32,742 bases of DNA from Gammaproteobacteria bacterium (GCA_029862125.1 JAOTXY010000034.1:1-32742); one strand, 5' to 3'. Shown: positions 9,192 to 17,660, counted from the stretch's first letter. Program-made: numbers and translations. The notes: generated by a model not told the origin, from the letters alone.

Positions 9192-9213
9192 AAGTTAACC
9201 AAGGTACAAAATT

Positions 9214-9996
9214 ATGAGTAGTCAACCAGAAGAAGCAGCCCCTGATCTTCAAGTATCCGACGAGCTGATCATCAAAATCAAGGATATGCATAAATGGTAC
9301 GGATCCTTTCACGTTCTCAGGGATGTCAATCTCGATGTTTACCGGGGCGAGAGAATCGTAATCTGCGGGCCTTCCGGTTCGGGTAAATCTACCTTGATTC
9401 GTTGCATCAACCGCCTGGAAGAACACCAGCAGGGCGACATCATTGTCGAAAATGTCGAGTTAACCAACGATTTGAAAAATATCGATGCGATTCGTCGTGA
9501 AGTCGGTATGTGTTTCCAGCATTTTAATTTGTTCCCGCACCTGACGGTCCTGGAGAATTGTTCGCTGGCACCGATCTGGGTAAAGCAAGTCCCACGCAAG
9601 GAAGCCGAAGCAACGGCTATGAAGTACCTGGAGCGCGTAAAAATTCCCGAGCAGGCTGACAAGTTTCCCGGCCAACTGTCGGGTGGCCAGCAGCAACGGG
9701 TTGCGATCGCACGCTCGCTGTGCATGAATCCAAAAATCATGTTGTTTGATGAGCCGACCTCGGCACTCGATCCGGAAATGATAAAAGAGGTTCTCGACGT
9801 CATGGTCGAACTCGCCAAAGAAGGTATGACGATGTTGTGTGTCACCCACGAAATGGGATTTGCCAAGACCGTTGCCAACCGGGTCATATTCATGGATGGC
9901 GGCCAAATCATCGAAGAAAACGATCCGCATGAATTCTTCGATAATCCGCAACATGAGCGTACCAAGCTCTTCCTGAGCCAGATCCTCGCGCATTAA
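9214..9996 (+). CDS. aapP: Amino-acid ABC transporter ATP-binding protein AapP
   Basis: AapP supplies ATP hydrolysis for the Aap importer on the cytoplasmic face. The 260-residue product has Walker [10 protein letters not shown] (52-60), a Q-loop near [11 protein letters not shown], the ABC signature LSGGQQQR (155-162), Walker B IMLFDE (175-180), the D-loop SALDPE and the switch histidine in CVTHEMGFA. It is closest to the GlnQ/HisP/AapP group. It is the last gene of the operon. The DNA encoding its last dozen residues has been copied into the downstream intergenic region, but the gene itself looks intact. Confidence 0.95.
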   Translation: MSSQPEEAAPDLQVSDELIIKIKDMHKWYGSFHVLRDVNLDVYRGERIVICGPSGSGKSTLIRCINRLEEHQQGDIIVENVELTNDLKNIDAIRREVGMCFQHFNLFPHLTVLENCSLAPIWVKQVPRKEAEATAMKYLERVKIPEQADKFPGQLSGGQQQRVAIARSLCMNPKIMLFDEPTSALDPEMIKEVLDVMVELAKEGMTMLCVTHEMGFAKTVANRVIFMDGGQIIEENDPHEFFDNPQHERTKLFLSQILAH

Positions 9997-10137
9997 CCGA
10001 TTGTCATACCGCGGCTTAGCCGCGGTATCCAGCAAGGCTGGAAATCCTGGTTTCCCTCTGGATCCCGCGACCAAGTCGCGGGATGATAGGCCCGCTCGAT
10101 GAATCCGTTCAAGTAATCCCGTGACTTTAGTCAGCAG
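9960..10137. repeat. Tandem duplication unit 1 (aapP tail, paired palindromes, rep-tail remnant)
   Basis: This segment recurs at 10138-10327 with an offset of about 184 bp. It contains the true aapP 3' end, two palindromes (10006-10028, stem 10 bp; 10062-10084, stem 9 bp) and a smaller stem-loop at 10029-10041. It ends in a degraded copy of the rep gene tail (about 10112-10137). Across the 84-bp palindromic core (10001-10084 against 10185-10268) I count six differences. Several keep the stems paired or fall in loops. Confidence 0.8.
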
Positions 10138-10327
10138 TACCAAGCTCCCCCTCCCACTGAGCAAGATATTCGAGCATTAATCGATTGTCATACCGCGGCT
10201 TGACCGCGGTATCCAGGAAGGCTGGAAATCCTGGTTTCCCTCTGGATCCCGCGATAAATTCGCGGGATGACACAGGCTGAGCGGTGGAATCGGCTAAAGT
10301 GATCTCGCGACTTTAATCAGCGGTTCC
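10138..10327. repeat. Tandem duplication unit 2 (aapP-tail remnant, paired palindromes, rep tail)
   Basis: This copy begins with ACCAAGCTC, the same string found at 9960, and then carries a decayed copy of the aapP end and stop (10157-10180). Palindromes follow at 10190-10212 (stem 9 bp) and 10246-10268 (stem 9 bp). It ends in the true 3' end of the convergent rep gene. The outer edges of the palindrome pair read TGTCAT and ATGACA, the same GTCAT/ATGAC edges seen at 4884-5008. The remnant gene tails are not part of any functional gene. Confidence 0.8.
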
Positions 10328-12328
10328 CAGTAGCGCTTTCAGGTCGGCAAAAGTATCGAGTCCGCGCTGGTGTTTTTCACCGTCTGACAATTTACTGAGC
10401 GTGTGTTCGGCACCCTCGAGATCAGCTTCCGGTAATTCATACAGAAACCGGCTTGGCTCGCATTGCAGTAACTCGCCGAATTTCTGCCGGATTTTGGCAT
10501 AAGTCAGTGTCAGGCTGGTCGCGGCCCGGGTTATGCCGACATAAGCCAGTCGGCGTTCTTCCTCGATACCCTCGGCATCCTGCGACTGGTGATGTGGCAG
10601 GCTGTCTTCTTCGAAACCGGCCAGGTAAACATGTTCAAATTCGAGGCCCTTGGCCGCGTGAATGGTGGTCAGCTGAACTGCATCCTGTTGCTTGTTATCT
10701 TCATTATTCTCGAGTATCGACATTAATGACAAATGCGACACGATAGCATCGAGTGATTGGTCATCACGATCTTTTTGCAGGTTTCCGATCCAGCTGATCA
10801 ACTCCATGACGTTTTCGATCGCGGACTCCGCCTGCTTTGCAGAGGTGGAAGTTTCGTAGAGCCAGTCGGCGTAGTCGAGTTTTGAAACCAGTGATCGGCA
10901 AACTGTCATCGCATCGTCCTGTTGCGCCTGGTGTCGGAGTTCCTCTATCAGATCGTTAAAACCGCTTAATCGGATGCGGGCCCGGTTACCGAGAGATTCG
11001 AGCAGGCCGAGCTCCCGCATGGCGACATCGAGACTGCGCTTTCTAGAGCCAGCGTATGTTGCCAACGCCTTGATGCTGGTTGTGCCGATTTCACGCCTCG
11101 GGACATTGATTATTCTTAGCAGGGCCTGGTCGTCGTCTGGATTGGTTAGCAAGCGCAGGTAAGCCATTATGTCCTTGATTTCACGTCGCTCGAAGAAAGC
11201 GTTACCACCGGCAACCTGGTAGGGGATCGAGTGATCGCGCAGGGCTTTTTCGTAGTTACGCGACTGAAAATTGCTGCGGTAAAGAATCGCAAATTCCCTG
11301 CAGGGCGTATTTTCCTGAAAGCGCCGGCTCAGAATATCGACCGCCACTCTATCGGCTTCATCCTCGGCATTTTTGCACGGGAATACGCGAATAGGATCGC
11401 CTGCACCCGAAGCCGACCAGAGTTTTTTCTCGAACAGGTGTTGATTGTTTGCGATAAGCTGATTGGCGGCGCCGAGAATACGGCTGGTGGAACGATAATT
11501 TTGCTCCAGTTTGACCAGTTCGATTGACGGAAAATCATGCTGCAGGCGCTGCAGGTTTTCGGGGCGTGCACCTCGCCAGGCATAGATCGACTGGTCGTCA
11601 TCACCCACCACGGTAAGTTTCTGGCGCACGCCGCAAAGCGCTTTGACCAGTTCGTACTGGCTGGTGTTGGTATCCTGGTATTCGTCGATCAACAGGTAAC
11701 GAATCCTGTCCTGCCACTGGTTCAGTACTTCGGCATGCGCACGAAACAACTGTACCGGTAACATGATGAGGTCATCGAAGTCCATCGCATTGCAGGCCAG
11801 CAGCTGTTGCTGGTACTCCGCGTATAACCTGGCCTGGGCCTGCAAAGTCGGATTATCGGCGCTCGAAAATGCGGTCTCTGGGTCGATGAAGTCATTTTTC
11901 CAGCGACTAATCTGGTACATGGATAACTTTATAGTGTCGTTATCCTGATCGATCCTGTGCGCCAGGCCATCGAGACAGGTTTCGACGTCGCGTGAATCCA
12001 TAATGCTGAAGCCCCGCCGATATCCGAGGCGATGCGATTCCTGAAACAGGATGCGTTGTCCGAGGCTATGAAAGGTCGATATTTTCAACCCTTGCATTGT
12101 TTTGTTGTCCATGAATCGGTTAACCCGTTGCCGCATTTCTCTGGCTGCCTTGTTGGTAAAGGTAACGGCACATATCTGGGGGGCTGCGTAACCCTGGTGA
12201 ATCAGCCAGGCTATTTTGCGGGTGATAACGCCGGTCTTACCGCTACCGGCGCCCGCCAGTACAAGACAGGGCCGATCTATGCATTTGACCGCCTGTTGTT
12301 GCGGTTTATTGAGATCTTGCAGGTTCAA
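10313..12328 (-). CDS. rep: ATP-dependent DNA helicase Rep (UvrD/Rep superfamily 1A)
   Basis: Rep is a 3'-5' DNA helicase that removes proteins ahead of replication forks and helps restart. The 671-residue product begins like Rep, with a Q-motif (LNKPQQQAV) followed by Walker A AGAGSGKT (25-32). Further motifs are AVTFTNKAAREM (Ia), LLIDEYQDTN (II), VVGDDDQSIYAWRGA (III), LEQNYRSTSRIL (IV), LTTIHAAKGLEFEHV (V) and EEERRLAYVGITRA (VI). Overall spacing matches Rep better than UvrD. The only plausible start is TTG at 12328, because no in-frame ATG lies between it and Walker A. No clear ribosome site precedes it, so expression may be low. The gene is convergent with aapP and divergent from ampD. 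Confidence 0.92.
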   Translation of the reverse strand: MNLQDLNKPQQQAVKCIDRPCLVLAGAGSGKTGVITRKIAWLIHQGYAAPQICAVTFTNKAAREMRQRVNRFMDNKTMQGLKISTFHSLGQRILFQESHRLGYRRGFSIMDSRDVETCLDGLAHRIDQDNDTIKLSMYQISRWKNDFIDPETAFSSADNPTLQAQARLYAEYQQQLLACNAMDFDDLIMLPVQLFRAHAEVLNQWQDRIRYLLIDEYQDTNTSQYELVKALCGVRQKLTVVGDDDQSIYAWRGARPENLQRLQHDFPSIELVKLEQNYRSTSRILGAANQLIANNQHLFEKKLWSASGAGDPIRVFPCKNAEDEADRVAVDILSRRFQENTPCREFAILYRSNFQSRNYEKALRDHSIPYQVAGGNAFFERREIKDIMAYLRLLTNPDDDQALLRIINVPRREIGTTSIKALATYAGSRKRSLDVAMRELGLLESLGNRARIRLSGFNDLIEELRHQAQQDDAMTVCRSLVSKLDYADWLYETSTSAKQAESAIENVMELISWIGNLQKDRDDQSLDAIVSHLSLMSILENNEDNKQQDAVQLTTIHAAKGLEFEHVYLAGFEEDSLPHHQSQDAEGIEEERRLAYVGITRAATSLTLTYAKIRQKFGELLQCEPSRFLYELPEADLEGAEHTLSKLSDGEKHQRGLDTFADLKALLGTAD

Positions 12329-12402
12329 GGTGGATAAACTATCGTGCCGGAAGTTGCGGGTAATATTTCAAGGCTTCAGTGATACCAGGTGATAATTGGC
12401 GA

Positions 12403-12954
12403 ATGACAAATCTTTTCATTGATGATGCAGGCTGGTTGCAGTCGGTGGAAGTTATTCAGTCCCCCAATTTTGATGCCAGGCCAGCCGACAGCAAAATTAA
12501 ACTGGTGGTTGTGCATGGCATTAGTTTACCACCGGGCGAATACGGTGGTGGTCATATTAAAGATTTTTTTTGCAATAATCTGAATGTCGACGAGCACGAG
12601 TACTTCGTTTCGATTTGTGAATTGAAAGTCTCGGCCCATTGCCTGGTCGAGCGGGATGGTAAAATACTACAATTCGTGTCATTCCTCGATCGCGCCTGGC
12701 ACGCGGGTGAGTCGGAGTGGATGGGCGAGCAGGCCTGCAATGATTTTTCGATCGGGATCGAGCTCGAGGGTTGTGATGACCAGGCTTATACCGAGGATCA
12801 GTATTCAAGCCTCGCAAATCTTATCGCAAGTCTGCGTAGCAAGTACCCCACTATCGGTAAAGATGCCTTCGCCGGACATAGCGACATAGCACCCGGTCGT
12901 AAAACCGATCCCGGTTTGGCATTTGACTGGAAGAAATTAAGACGGCTGGTCTAG
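12403..12954 (+). CDS. ampD: 1,6-anhydro-N-acetylmuramyl-L-alanine amidase AmpD
   Basis: AmpD is a cytoplasmic zinc amidase that removes the peptide from anhydro-muropeptides during cell-wall recycling. In species with AmpR this lowers the signal for beta-lactamase induction. From the ATG at 12403 the protein is 183 residues, the family length. Zinc ligands H38 (VVHGISLPPGE), H159 (GHSDIAP) and D169 (RKTDPG) are present, with catalytic E120 (IGIELEG) and K167. An AGGTGA ribosome site precedes this ATG by 10 bases. A GTG at 12379 would add eight residues and is less likely. Its 3' end overlaps the convergent bpt gene by 18 bp. Confidence 0.95.
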   Translation: MTNLFIDDAGWLQSVEVIQSPNFDARPADSKIKLVVVHGISLPPGEYGGGHIKDFFCNNLNVDEHEYFVSICELKVSAHCLVERDGKILQFVSFLDRAWHAGESEWMGEQACNDFSIGIELEGCDDQAYTEDQYSSLANLIASLRSKYPTIGKDAFAGHSDIAPGRKTDPGLAFDWKKLRRLV

Positions 12955-13653
12955 CGCGACCCACTGGTCGGCCAGGTAGGCCTCGAGCGGTTTATAGCGG
13001 CGCTTGTAACTCATTTTATTGCAGTCGCGAATCCAGTAACCGAGGTAGAGGTAATCAAGATCGCGCAGGCGTGTTTCCTGGATCTGGGTCAAAATCGCAA
13101 AATGGCCCGGACTACGATCGGAATAGTCCGGATCGAAAAAAGTATAAACAGCGGACAATCCGCTATCCGTTATGTCGCAAACCGCGACGGCGATCAAAAT
13201 CCGGTTGCATCGATATTCGAAAAATAAGGTATCGGTCCAGTCGCAAATCAGGAATCGGTGATAGTCGGATTTGCTGGGATTGGCCATACTGCCATCGCTG
13301 TGTCGGCTTTTAATGTAGCGTTTATAAAGGTCAAAGTGCTCATCCCGGAAACGCCCGGGCACAATGTTGATTTTCAGATCACCATTGCGCTTGATGGCGC
13401 GCAGTTCATTACGTGAATAAGCATGTTTCCTAACCGGTACCCTCACCGAAATACATTCCTGGCAACTCGGGCAGTGCGGTCGGTAGATATAGCCCCCGGA
13501 ACGACGAAAACCGTGCTGAATCAACTCGTTATAGGTTTTCATATCCATATCCATATGGGGGTTAGCGAAGGCACTAACGGATTTACGATTATCCAGGTAG
13601 CTACAGGGCTCCGGAGTAGAAGCGAAGAAATTGATTTTTACCTGGTCATTCAT
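12937..13653 (-). CDS. bpt: Aspartate/glutamate leucyltransferase (leucyl-tRNA-protein transferase Bpt)
   Basis: Bpt moves leucine from leucyl-tRNA onto proteins with N-terminal aspartate or glutamate, marking them for ClpS/ClpAP degradation through the N-degron pathway. The 238-residue product shows the ATE N-domain with the CPSCQEC cysteine cluster after GFRRSGGYIYRPHC, and the C-domain with FFDPDYSDRSPGHFAIL and LYLGYWIRDCNKMSYK. Both are characteristic of the family. The eukaryotic relative ATE1 uses arginine, but bacterial members of this length are normally Bpt. The usual neighbours aat, clpA and infA are not present here. A candidate promoter lies at 13681-13709. The gene ends overlapping ampD on the opposite strand. 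Confidence 0.92.
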   Translation of the reverse strand: MNDQVKINFFASTPEPCSYLDNRKSVSAFANPHMDMDMKTYNELIQHGFRRSGGYIYRPHCPSCQECISVRVPVRKHAYSRNELRAIKRNGDLKINIVPGRFRDEHFDLYKRYIKSRHSDGSMANPSKSDYHRFLICDWTDTLFFEYRCNRILIAVAVCDITDSGLSAVYTFFDPDYSDRSPGHFAILTQIQETRLRDLDYLYLGYWIRDCNKMSYKRRYKPLEAYLADQWVALDQPS

Positions 13654-13680
13654 AGTTTAAAACCATTAGGCTCAACACTA

Positions 13681-13709
13681 AGTTTAGAACGGATAACGGA
13701 AGATGTAAC
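13681..13709 (-). promoter_or_regulatory. Candidate sigma-70 promoter for bpt
   Basis: On the minus strand a GTTACA box (13704-13709) is followed by 17 bases and a TAAACT box (13681-13686). Each matches four of six consensus positions. It lies about 28 bases before the bpt ATG, a reasonable distance. This is a pattern match only. Confidence 0.3.
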
Positions 13710-13790
13710 CAGTTTTTGGGCTTAAATTAACCTGCTTAATGCCGGTAATACGGCGCGCAGACCGCGGCTCGAGGCCGATTGCGTCGTGAA

Positions 13791-14576
13791 CTAGAGTCCG
13801 AAAAAGTTTCGGCTGTTTTGCAGGGTTTGCCGGGCTAACTGCTCAGGAGACTGATTCCGGTGGTAGGCTACGTTCTCGAGAATATGAGGTAAATACGCCG
13901 GTTCGTTGATGCGACCCGAGGGCTTAGGGTCGAGGTTTCGCGGCAACAGGTAAGGCGCGTCGGTTTCCAGTAACAGCCGATCTTCGGGTATCAGTCGCAC
14001 CAGTTTTTGCAGTTCCAGGCCTCTGCGTTCATCGCAGATCCAGCCGGTAATGCCGATATAACAATCGAGGTCCAGGCAGTCAATCAAGGCCTCGCGTGTG
14101 TCGGTAAAACAATGAACTACCAGCCGACCGATATCGTCACGGTATTCGCGCAGCATCTCGACGAAGCGCTTATGCGCGTCCCGTTGATGGCAAAACAAGG
14201 GCATTTTCAAGGTCACCGCCAGTTCCATTTGCTGCTGAAATGCGATTTCCTGTGATGGATGTGGCGAATAGTTGCGATTGAAATCGAGTCCGGTTTCCCC
14301 GATTGCACGCACGCAGTCGTGCTGTGCGATGGACTTAAGTTCGTCAAAGCTGTTTTCGTTCCAGTCGCTGGCGTGATGGGGATGGACACCGCAGGTCGAC
14401 ACCAGGCGGTCGGGATATTGATTACAGAGATCGACAGCCTGGCGACTTTCTTCGATCGAAGTACCGGTTACGACCATCTGCCTGACGCCGGCATCCCGGG
14501 CGCGTGTTATTACCCCATCCAGATCTTTCAGCAGACTCTTGTTGGTCAGGTTAACGCCAACATCGATCAATTCCAT
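13791..14576 (-). CDS. tatD: TatD family metal-dependent deoxyribonuclease
   Basis: The 261-residue product matches TatD, a cytoplasmic metal-dependent 3'-5' exonuclease linked to repair of oxidative DNA damage. Its N-terminus reads DVGVNLTN rather than the DxHxH of the paralogues YcfH and YjjV, which is normal for TatD itself. Other landmarks are GVHPH (64-68), GETGLDFNRNYS (E94), H130, VVHCFTDTRE (H155), the TatD signature GITGWICDERRG and LLETDAPYLLPR (D206). The ATG at 14576 shares its A with the TGA stop of yadH, so the two are translationally coupled. A GTG at 14579 is a less likely start. It is not next to tatABC here. Confidence 0.94.
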   Translation of the reverse strand: MELIDVGVNLTNKSLLKDLDGVITRARDAGVRQMVVTGTSIEESRQAVDLCNQYPDRLVSTCGVHPHHASDWNENSFDELKSIAQHDCVRAIGETGLDFNRNYSPHPSQEIAFQQQMELAVTLKMPLFCHQRDAHKRFVEMLREYRDDIGRLVVHCFTDTREALIDCLDLDCYIGITGWICDERRGLELQKLVRLIPEDRLLLETDAPYLLPRNLDPKPSGRINEPAYLPHILENVAYHRNQSPEQLARQTLQNSRNFFGL

Positions 14577-15349
14577 CACTGGCGGATGCCGGTTCCGCGA
14601 GCCAGCAGGGTTAAACTGACGCTAAACAGCAAGGCAATGAAAAACAGGATGACGATTATCGCGGTTAACAGGTCGATATCGCTGGTGCCGCGAAAGCCGT
14701 AACGAAAACTGTTGACCATGTAGAGTATCGGGTTACCCAGTGAAACCTGCTGCCAGAATTCGGGCAGCAGCTTGATCGAGTAAAAAATTCCGCCAAGATA
14801 GGTCAGTGGAGTTAGCACGAAAGTCGGGATAATGGTGATATCGTCAAAGCTGTTGGCAAAAATTGCGTTGATCAGTCCGGCGAGTGCAAACAGGCAGGAC
14901 GTCAACAGCGCAACCAGTAGAACGATTAGTGGATTGTGAATACTGAATTCGGTGAATAGTAACGACACCAGCGTGACCGCGATGCCGACGCTGATTCCGC
15001 GCGCGACACCACCGGTCATGAATCCGAGCAGGATCACGATATCGGGAACCGGTGCGATTTGCATTTCCTCGATATGACGTGAGTACTTGGCTCCGTAAAA
15101 CGACGATACGACATTGGTATATGAATTGGTAATGATCGACATCATTACCAGTCCTGGCATGATGAAATCAACGTAGAGCATGCCATCCATTTCACCGATG
15201 CGTTGTCCGATCAGGTTACCGAAAATAATGAAATAAAGCGCAACCATCACCACGGGCGGGATAATGGTCTGCACCCAGATACGGGCGAAGCGCATGATTT
15301 CCTTGCGCGTGATTGTCAAGTAAGCGACCCAGAACCGGTATAGCATCAA
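14576..15349 (-). CDS. yadH: ABC-2 type transporter permease YadH
   Basis: This 257-residue inner-membrane protein has about six hydrophobic segments and the ABC-2 layout. Landmarks are RIWVQTIIPPVVMVALYFIIFG, split around the first membrane segment, then LIGQRIGEMDG, MPGLVMMSIITNSYTNVVSS, GFMTGGVARG and FDDITIIPTFVLTPLTYLGG. The agreement with E. coli YadH is close. The substrate is unknown. It starts inside the last codons of yadG through a 4-bp ATGA overlap and ends on the first base of tatD, forming a compact yadG-yadH-tatD unit. Its ATPase partner is YadG. Confidence 0.92.
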   Translation of the reverse strand: MMLYRFWVAYLTITRKEIMRFARIWVQTIIPPVVMVALYFIIFGNLIGQRIGEMDGMLYVDFIMPGLVMMSIITNSYTNVVSSFYGAKYSRHIEEMQIAPVPDIVILLGFMTGGVARGISVGIAVTLVSLLFTEFSIHNPLIVLLVALLTSCLFALAGLINAIFANSFDDITIIPTFVLTPLTYLGGIFYSIKLLPEFWQQVSLGNPILYMVNSFRYGFRGTSDIDLLTAIIVILFFIALLFSVSLTLLARGTGIRQ

Positions 15350-16278
15350 GCAGCACTCGCATCGTCGGTTTTAGTCGTCATCTTGACGAATACTTCCTCG
15401 AGCCGGTTGGCTTTATTTCGCATGCGCTCGACGACAATATTCTGCGTTTCAAGTTCGTGGATTAAATCGTTTATCGAAAGGCGTTCCGGGACTTCAACTT
15501 CGATACTGTGATGATCGAGCCTGATGATTTTGTTAAAGCTTTCGAGTTGCGGTGCCTGTTCCAGGTCGTCACGCAGGTAGAGTACAAAGGTTTCATTATT
15601 TAACTGCTTCAGCAGTCGCTTCATGCTGCTGTTCAGTATGATATCGCCCTCGTCGATAATGGCGGCGTTGCGGCACATGCGTTCCGCTTCTTCCAGGTAA
15701 TGCGTGGTCAGGATAATCGTGGTTCCCTGGTCGTTGATTTGCTCCATGAAATCCCACATCGAGCGTCGTAACTCGATGTCGACCCCGGCGGTGGGTTCGT
15801 CCAGGATTAAAAGCCGGGGTTTATGCACCAGCGCGCGTGCAATCATCAGGCGTCGTTTCATACCACCCGACAATCGCCGTGCCTGCGATCTGCGATGCTG
15901 CCAGAGTCCAAGTTGTTTCAGGTAATGTTCGGTCTCTTTTCTTGCAATGCGTGCCGGTACGCCATAGAAACCGGCCTGGTTGGTAACGATCTCCTCCACC
16001 GGTTCGAAGGTATTGAAATTAAACTCCTGTGGTACCGAACCCAGCAACGATTTAGCGAGGATGAATTCGTCATCGATGGAGTGACCGAATATCTTGACGT
16101 TACCGCTGGTCCTGTTGACGAGGCCCGAAATGATACCGATGCAGGTCGATTTTCCGGCGCCATTAGGACCGAGTAATGCAAAGAAATCTCCCTCCTCAAC
16201 CCTCAGGTCGATCCCCTTGAGGGCCTGCAGACCGCTGGCGTAAGTCTTGTGAAGATTGGAGATTTCTAAAGCTAGCAT
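15346..16278 (-). CDS. yadG: ABC transporter ATP-binding protein YadG
   Basis: This 310-residue ATPase should power the YadH permease. It has Walker A GPNGAGKST (37-45), a Q-loop at SVPQEFNFNTFE, the signature LSGGMKRR, Walker B LLILDEPTAGVD, and the switch histidine in ILTTHYLEEAERMCR. The C-terminal extension ends NKANRLEEVFVKMT, as in YadG. The ABC-2 class includes both drug and polysaccharide exporters, and nothing here identifies the cargo. It is the first gene of the yadG-yadH-tatD unit and is divergent from the antiporter gene across 134 bp. Confidence 0.93.
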   Translation of the reverse strand: MLALEISNLHKTYASGLQALKGIDLRVEEGDFFALLGPNGAGKSTCIGIISGLVNRTSGNVKIFGHSIDDEFILAKSLLGSVPQEFNFNTFEPVEEIVTNQAGFYGVPARIARKETEHYLKQLGLWQHRRSQARRLSGGMKRRLMIARALVHKPRLLILDEPTAGVDIELRRSMWDFMEQINDQGTTIILTTHYLEEAERMCRNAAIIDEGDIILNSSMKRLLKQLNNETFVLYLRDDLEQAPQLESFNKIIRLDHHSIEVEVPERLSINDLIHELETQNIVVERMRNKANRLEEVFVKMTTKTDDASAA

Positions 16279-16412
16279 GTGAATTGCCGGTGCTCAAACA
16301 GCCGACAAGCTTATGCAATTGCTTTTAAAAATCAAGCGCAAGGCCGTTGCAGGATAAATTACCTTCAAATGGTGGTAGTCAACGGGCAATGTCGTGTTAA
16401 TCTTTTTAACCT

Positions 16413-17582
16413 ATGGATAATACCTCGATCGTTTATATCCTGTTTCTGGTCTTTTGCGGGGCAGCCCTGCTGGCGACATTGGCGCTAACGATTCGCCAGT
16501 CGTTGATCATTGCCTACATCGGCCTGGGTATCGTTATCGGTCCCTGGGGCCTGAACCTGATTTCCGATGTCAACCTGATCCAGAATATTGCCAATGTCGG
16601 AATTATTTTCCTGCTGTTTTTACTGGGCCTTAACCTGCATCCACAGGAACTGATCAGGCTTGCCGGCAAAACGACGATTATTACCGGGTTCAGTTCCCTG
16701 GCTTTACTCGGGCTCGGTTACGGGTACAGCCTGGCGTTTGGCTATACCCATACCGAGGCCCTGATTGTTGGATCCGCGCTGATGTTTTCCAGCACGATCA
16801 TCGGTTTGAAACTCATTCCAACCACGGTATTGCACCATCAGCATACCGGCGAGGTCATTATCAGTATCCTGTTGCTGCAGGATATCATCGCAATCTTTCT
16901 GTTACTGCTGCTGGAGGGCAGCGCCAGTTCGGATTTCGGATGGTATGCCATGAGTAAACCTTTACTCGCGTTTCCATTACTGGTGTTGGCCTGCTACCTG
17001 CTGGAGAGATATCTTCTGTCGAACCTGATCAGGCGCTTCGACCGCATCCAGGAGTACATATTTCTACTCGCAGTGGGATGGTGCCTTGGCGTGGCCGAGG
17101 TTGCCGAACAAATCGGGCTGTCTTATGAAATTGGCGCATTCATTGCCGGGGTATCGATCGCACGCAGCCCGATTGCACTGTTCATCTCGGAAAATCTAAA
17201 GCCGCTACGCGATTTCTTCCTGATTATTTTCTTTGTCGCGCTCGGTGCCAATTTTAACCTTGGGGTTCTACCGGCGATATGGCTCGAAGCGTTGGGATTA
17301 ACCCTGATTGCAATAGCGGTCAAACCGGCGCTATATCGCTTATTGATGCGCCTCAACCAGGAGGGCCCCGGACAATCAACCGAAATTGCCATGCGCCTTG
17401 GTCAAATGAGTGAATTTTCGTTGCTGATTGCGGTCATGGCGACCGAGCTTGCAATTGTTCGAGCAGAGGTATCCTACCTGATCCAGATTGCGACCCTGGC
17501 CAGTTTTGTTTTCTCTTCATACTATGTTGTGGCACGTTATCCGACTCCGATAGCAATCAGCGACAAGCTGCGGCGGGACTAG
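16413..17582 (+). CDS. CPA2-family monovalent cation:proton antiporter (KefB/KefC-like membrane domain only)
   Basis: The 389-residue product is almost entirely hydrophobic, with roughly 11-12 membrane segments. It matches the Na+/H+ exchanger domain of the CPA2 family. Recognisable parts are FLLFLLGLNLHPQEL, GSALMFSSTIIGLKLIP, ISILLLQDIIAIFLLL, YEIGAFIAGVSIARSP and MRLGQMSEFSLLIAVMA. Kef-type potassium efflux systems carry a C-terminal TrkA-N (RCK) domain. This protein stops just after the membrane domain, so it probably works as an unregulated exchanger or relies on a separate regulator. The ion cannot be assigned. It is divergent from yadG and followed by a folded intergenic palindrome. 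Confidence 0.88.
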   Translation: MDNTSIVYILFLVFCGAALLATLALTIRQSLIIAYIGLGIVIGPWGLNLISDVNLIQNIANVGIIFLLFLLGLNLHPQELIRLAGKTTIITGFSSLALLGLGYGYSLAFGYTHTEALIVGSALMFSSTIIGLKLIPTTVLHHQHTGEVIISILLLQDIIAIFLLLLLEGSASSDFGWYAMSKPLLAFPLLVLACYLLERYLLSNLIRRFDRIQEYIFLLAVGWCLGVAEVAEQIGLSYEIGAFIAGVSIARSPIALFISENLKPLRDFFLIIFFVALGANFNLGVLPAIWLEALGLTLIAIAVKPALYRLLMRLNQEGPGQSTEIAMRLGQMSEFSLLIAVMATELAIVRAEVSYLIQIATLASFVFSSYYVVARYPTPIAISDKLRRD

Positions 17583-17613
17583 GCTTTGCCCGTTAGCCTG
17601 TTGCATTTGCAAG

Positions 17614-17660
17614 ATCCCGGCGGTCCGACGCATCGGTAATCCCTGCGGGATTTCCGGGAT
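17614..17660. repeat. Compact three-stem palindromic structure downstream of the antiporter gene
   Basis: An outer stem pairs ATCCCGG (17614-17620) with CCGGGAT (17654-17660). Inside it are a 4-bp hairpin (CCGA 17625-17628 with TCGG 17633-17636) and a 5-bp hairpin (ATCCC 17639-17643 with GGGAT 17647-17651). All stems are perfect. It begins about 30 bp after the antiporter stop and has no T-run. It may be a REP-like element or a transcript-end structure. Confidence 0.5.

Noticed and set aside
9460-10164. A 234-residue minus-strand ORF starting in the duplicated region and running antisense to aapP
   Set aside because: The frame passes through the duplication and palindromes and opposes a clear aapP gene. 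Nothing in its translation is recognisable.
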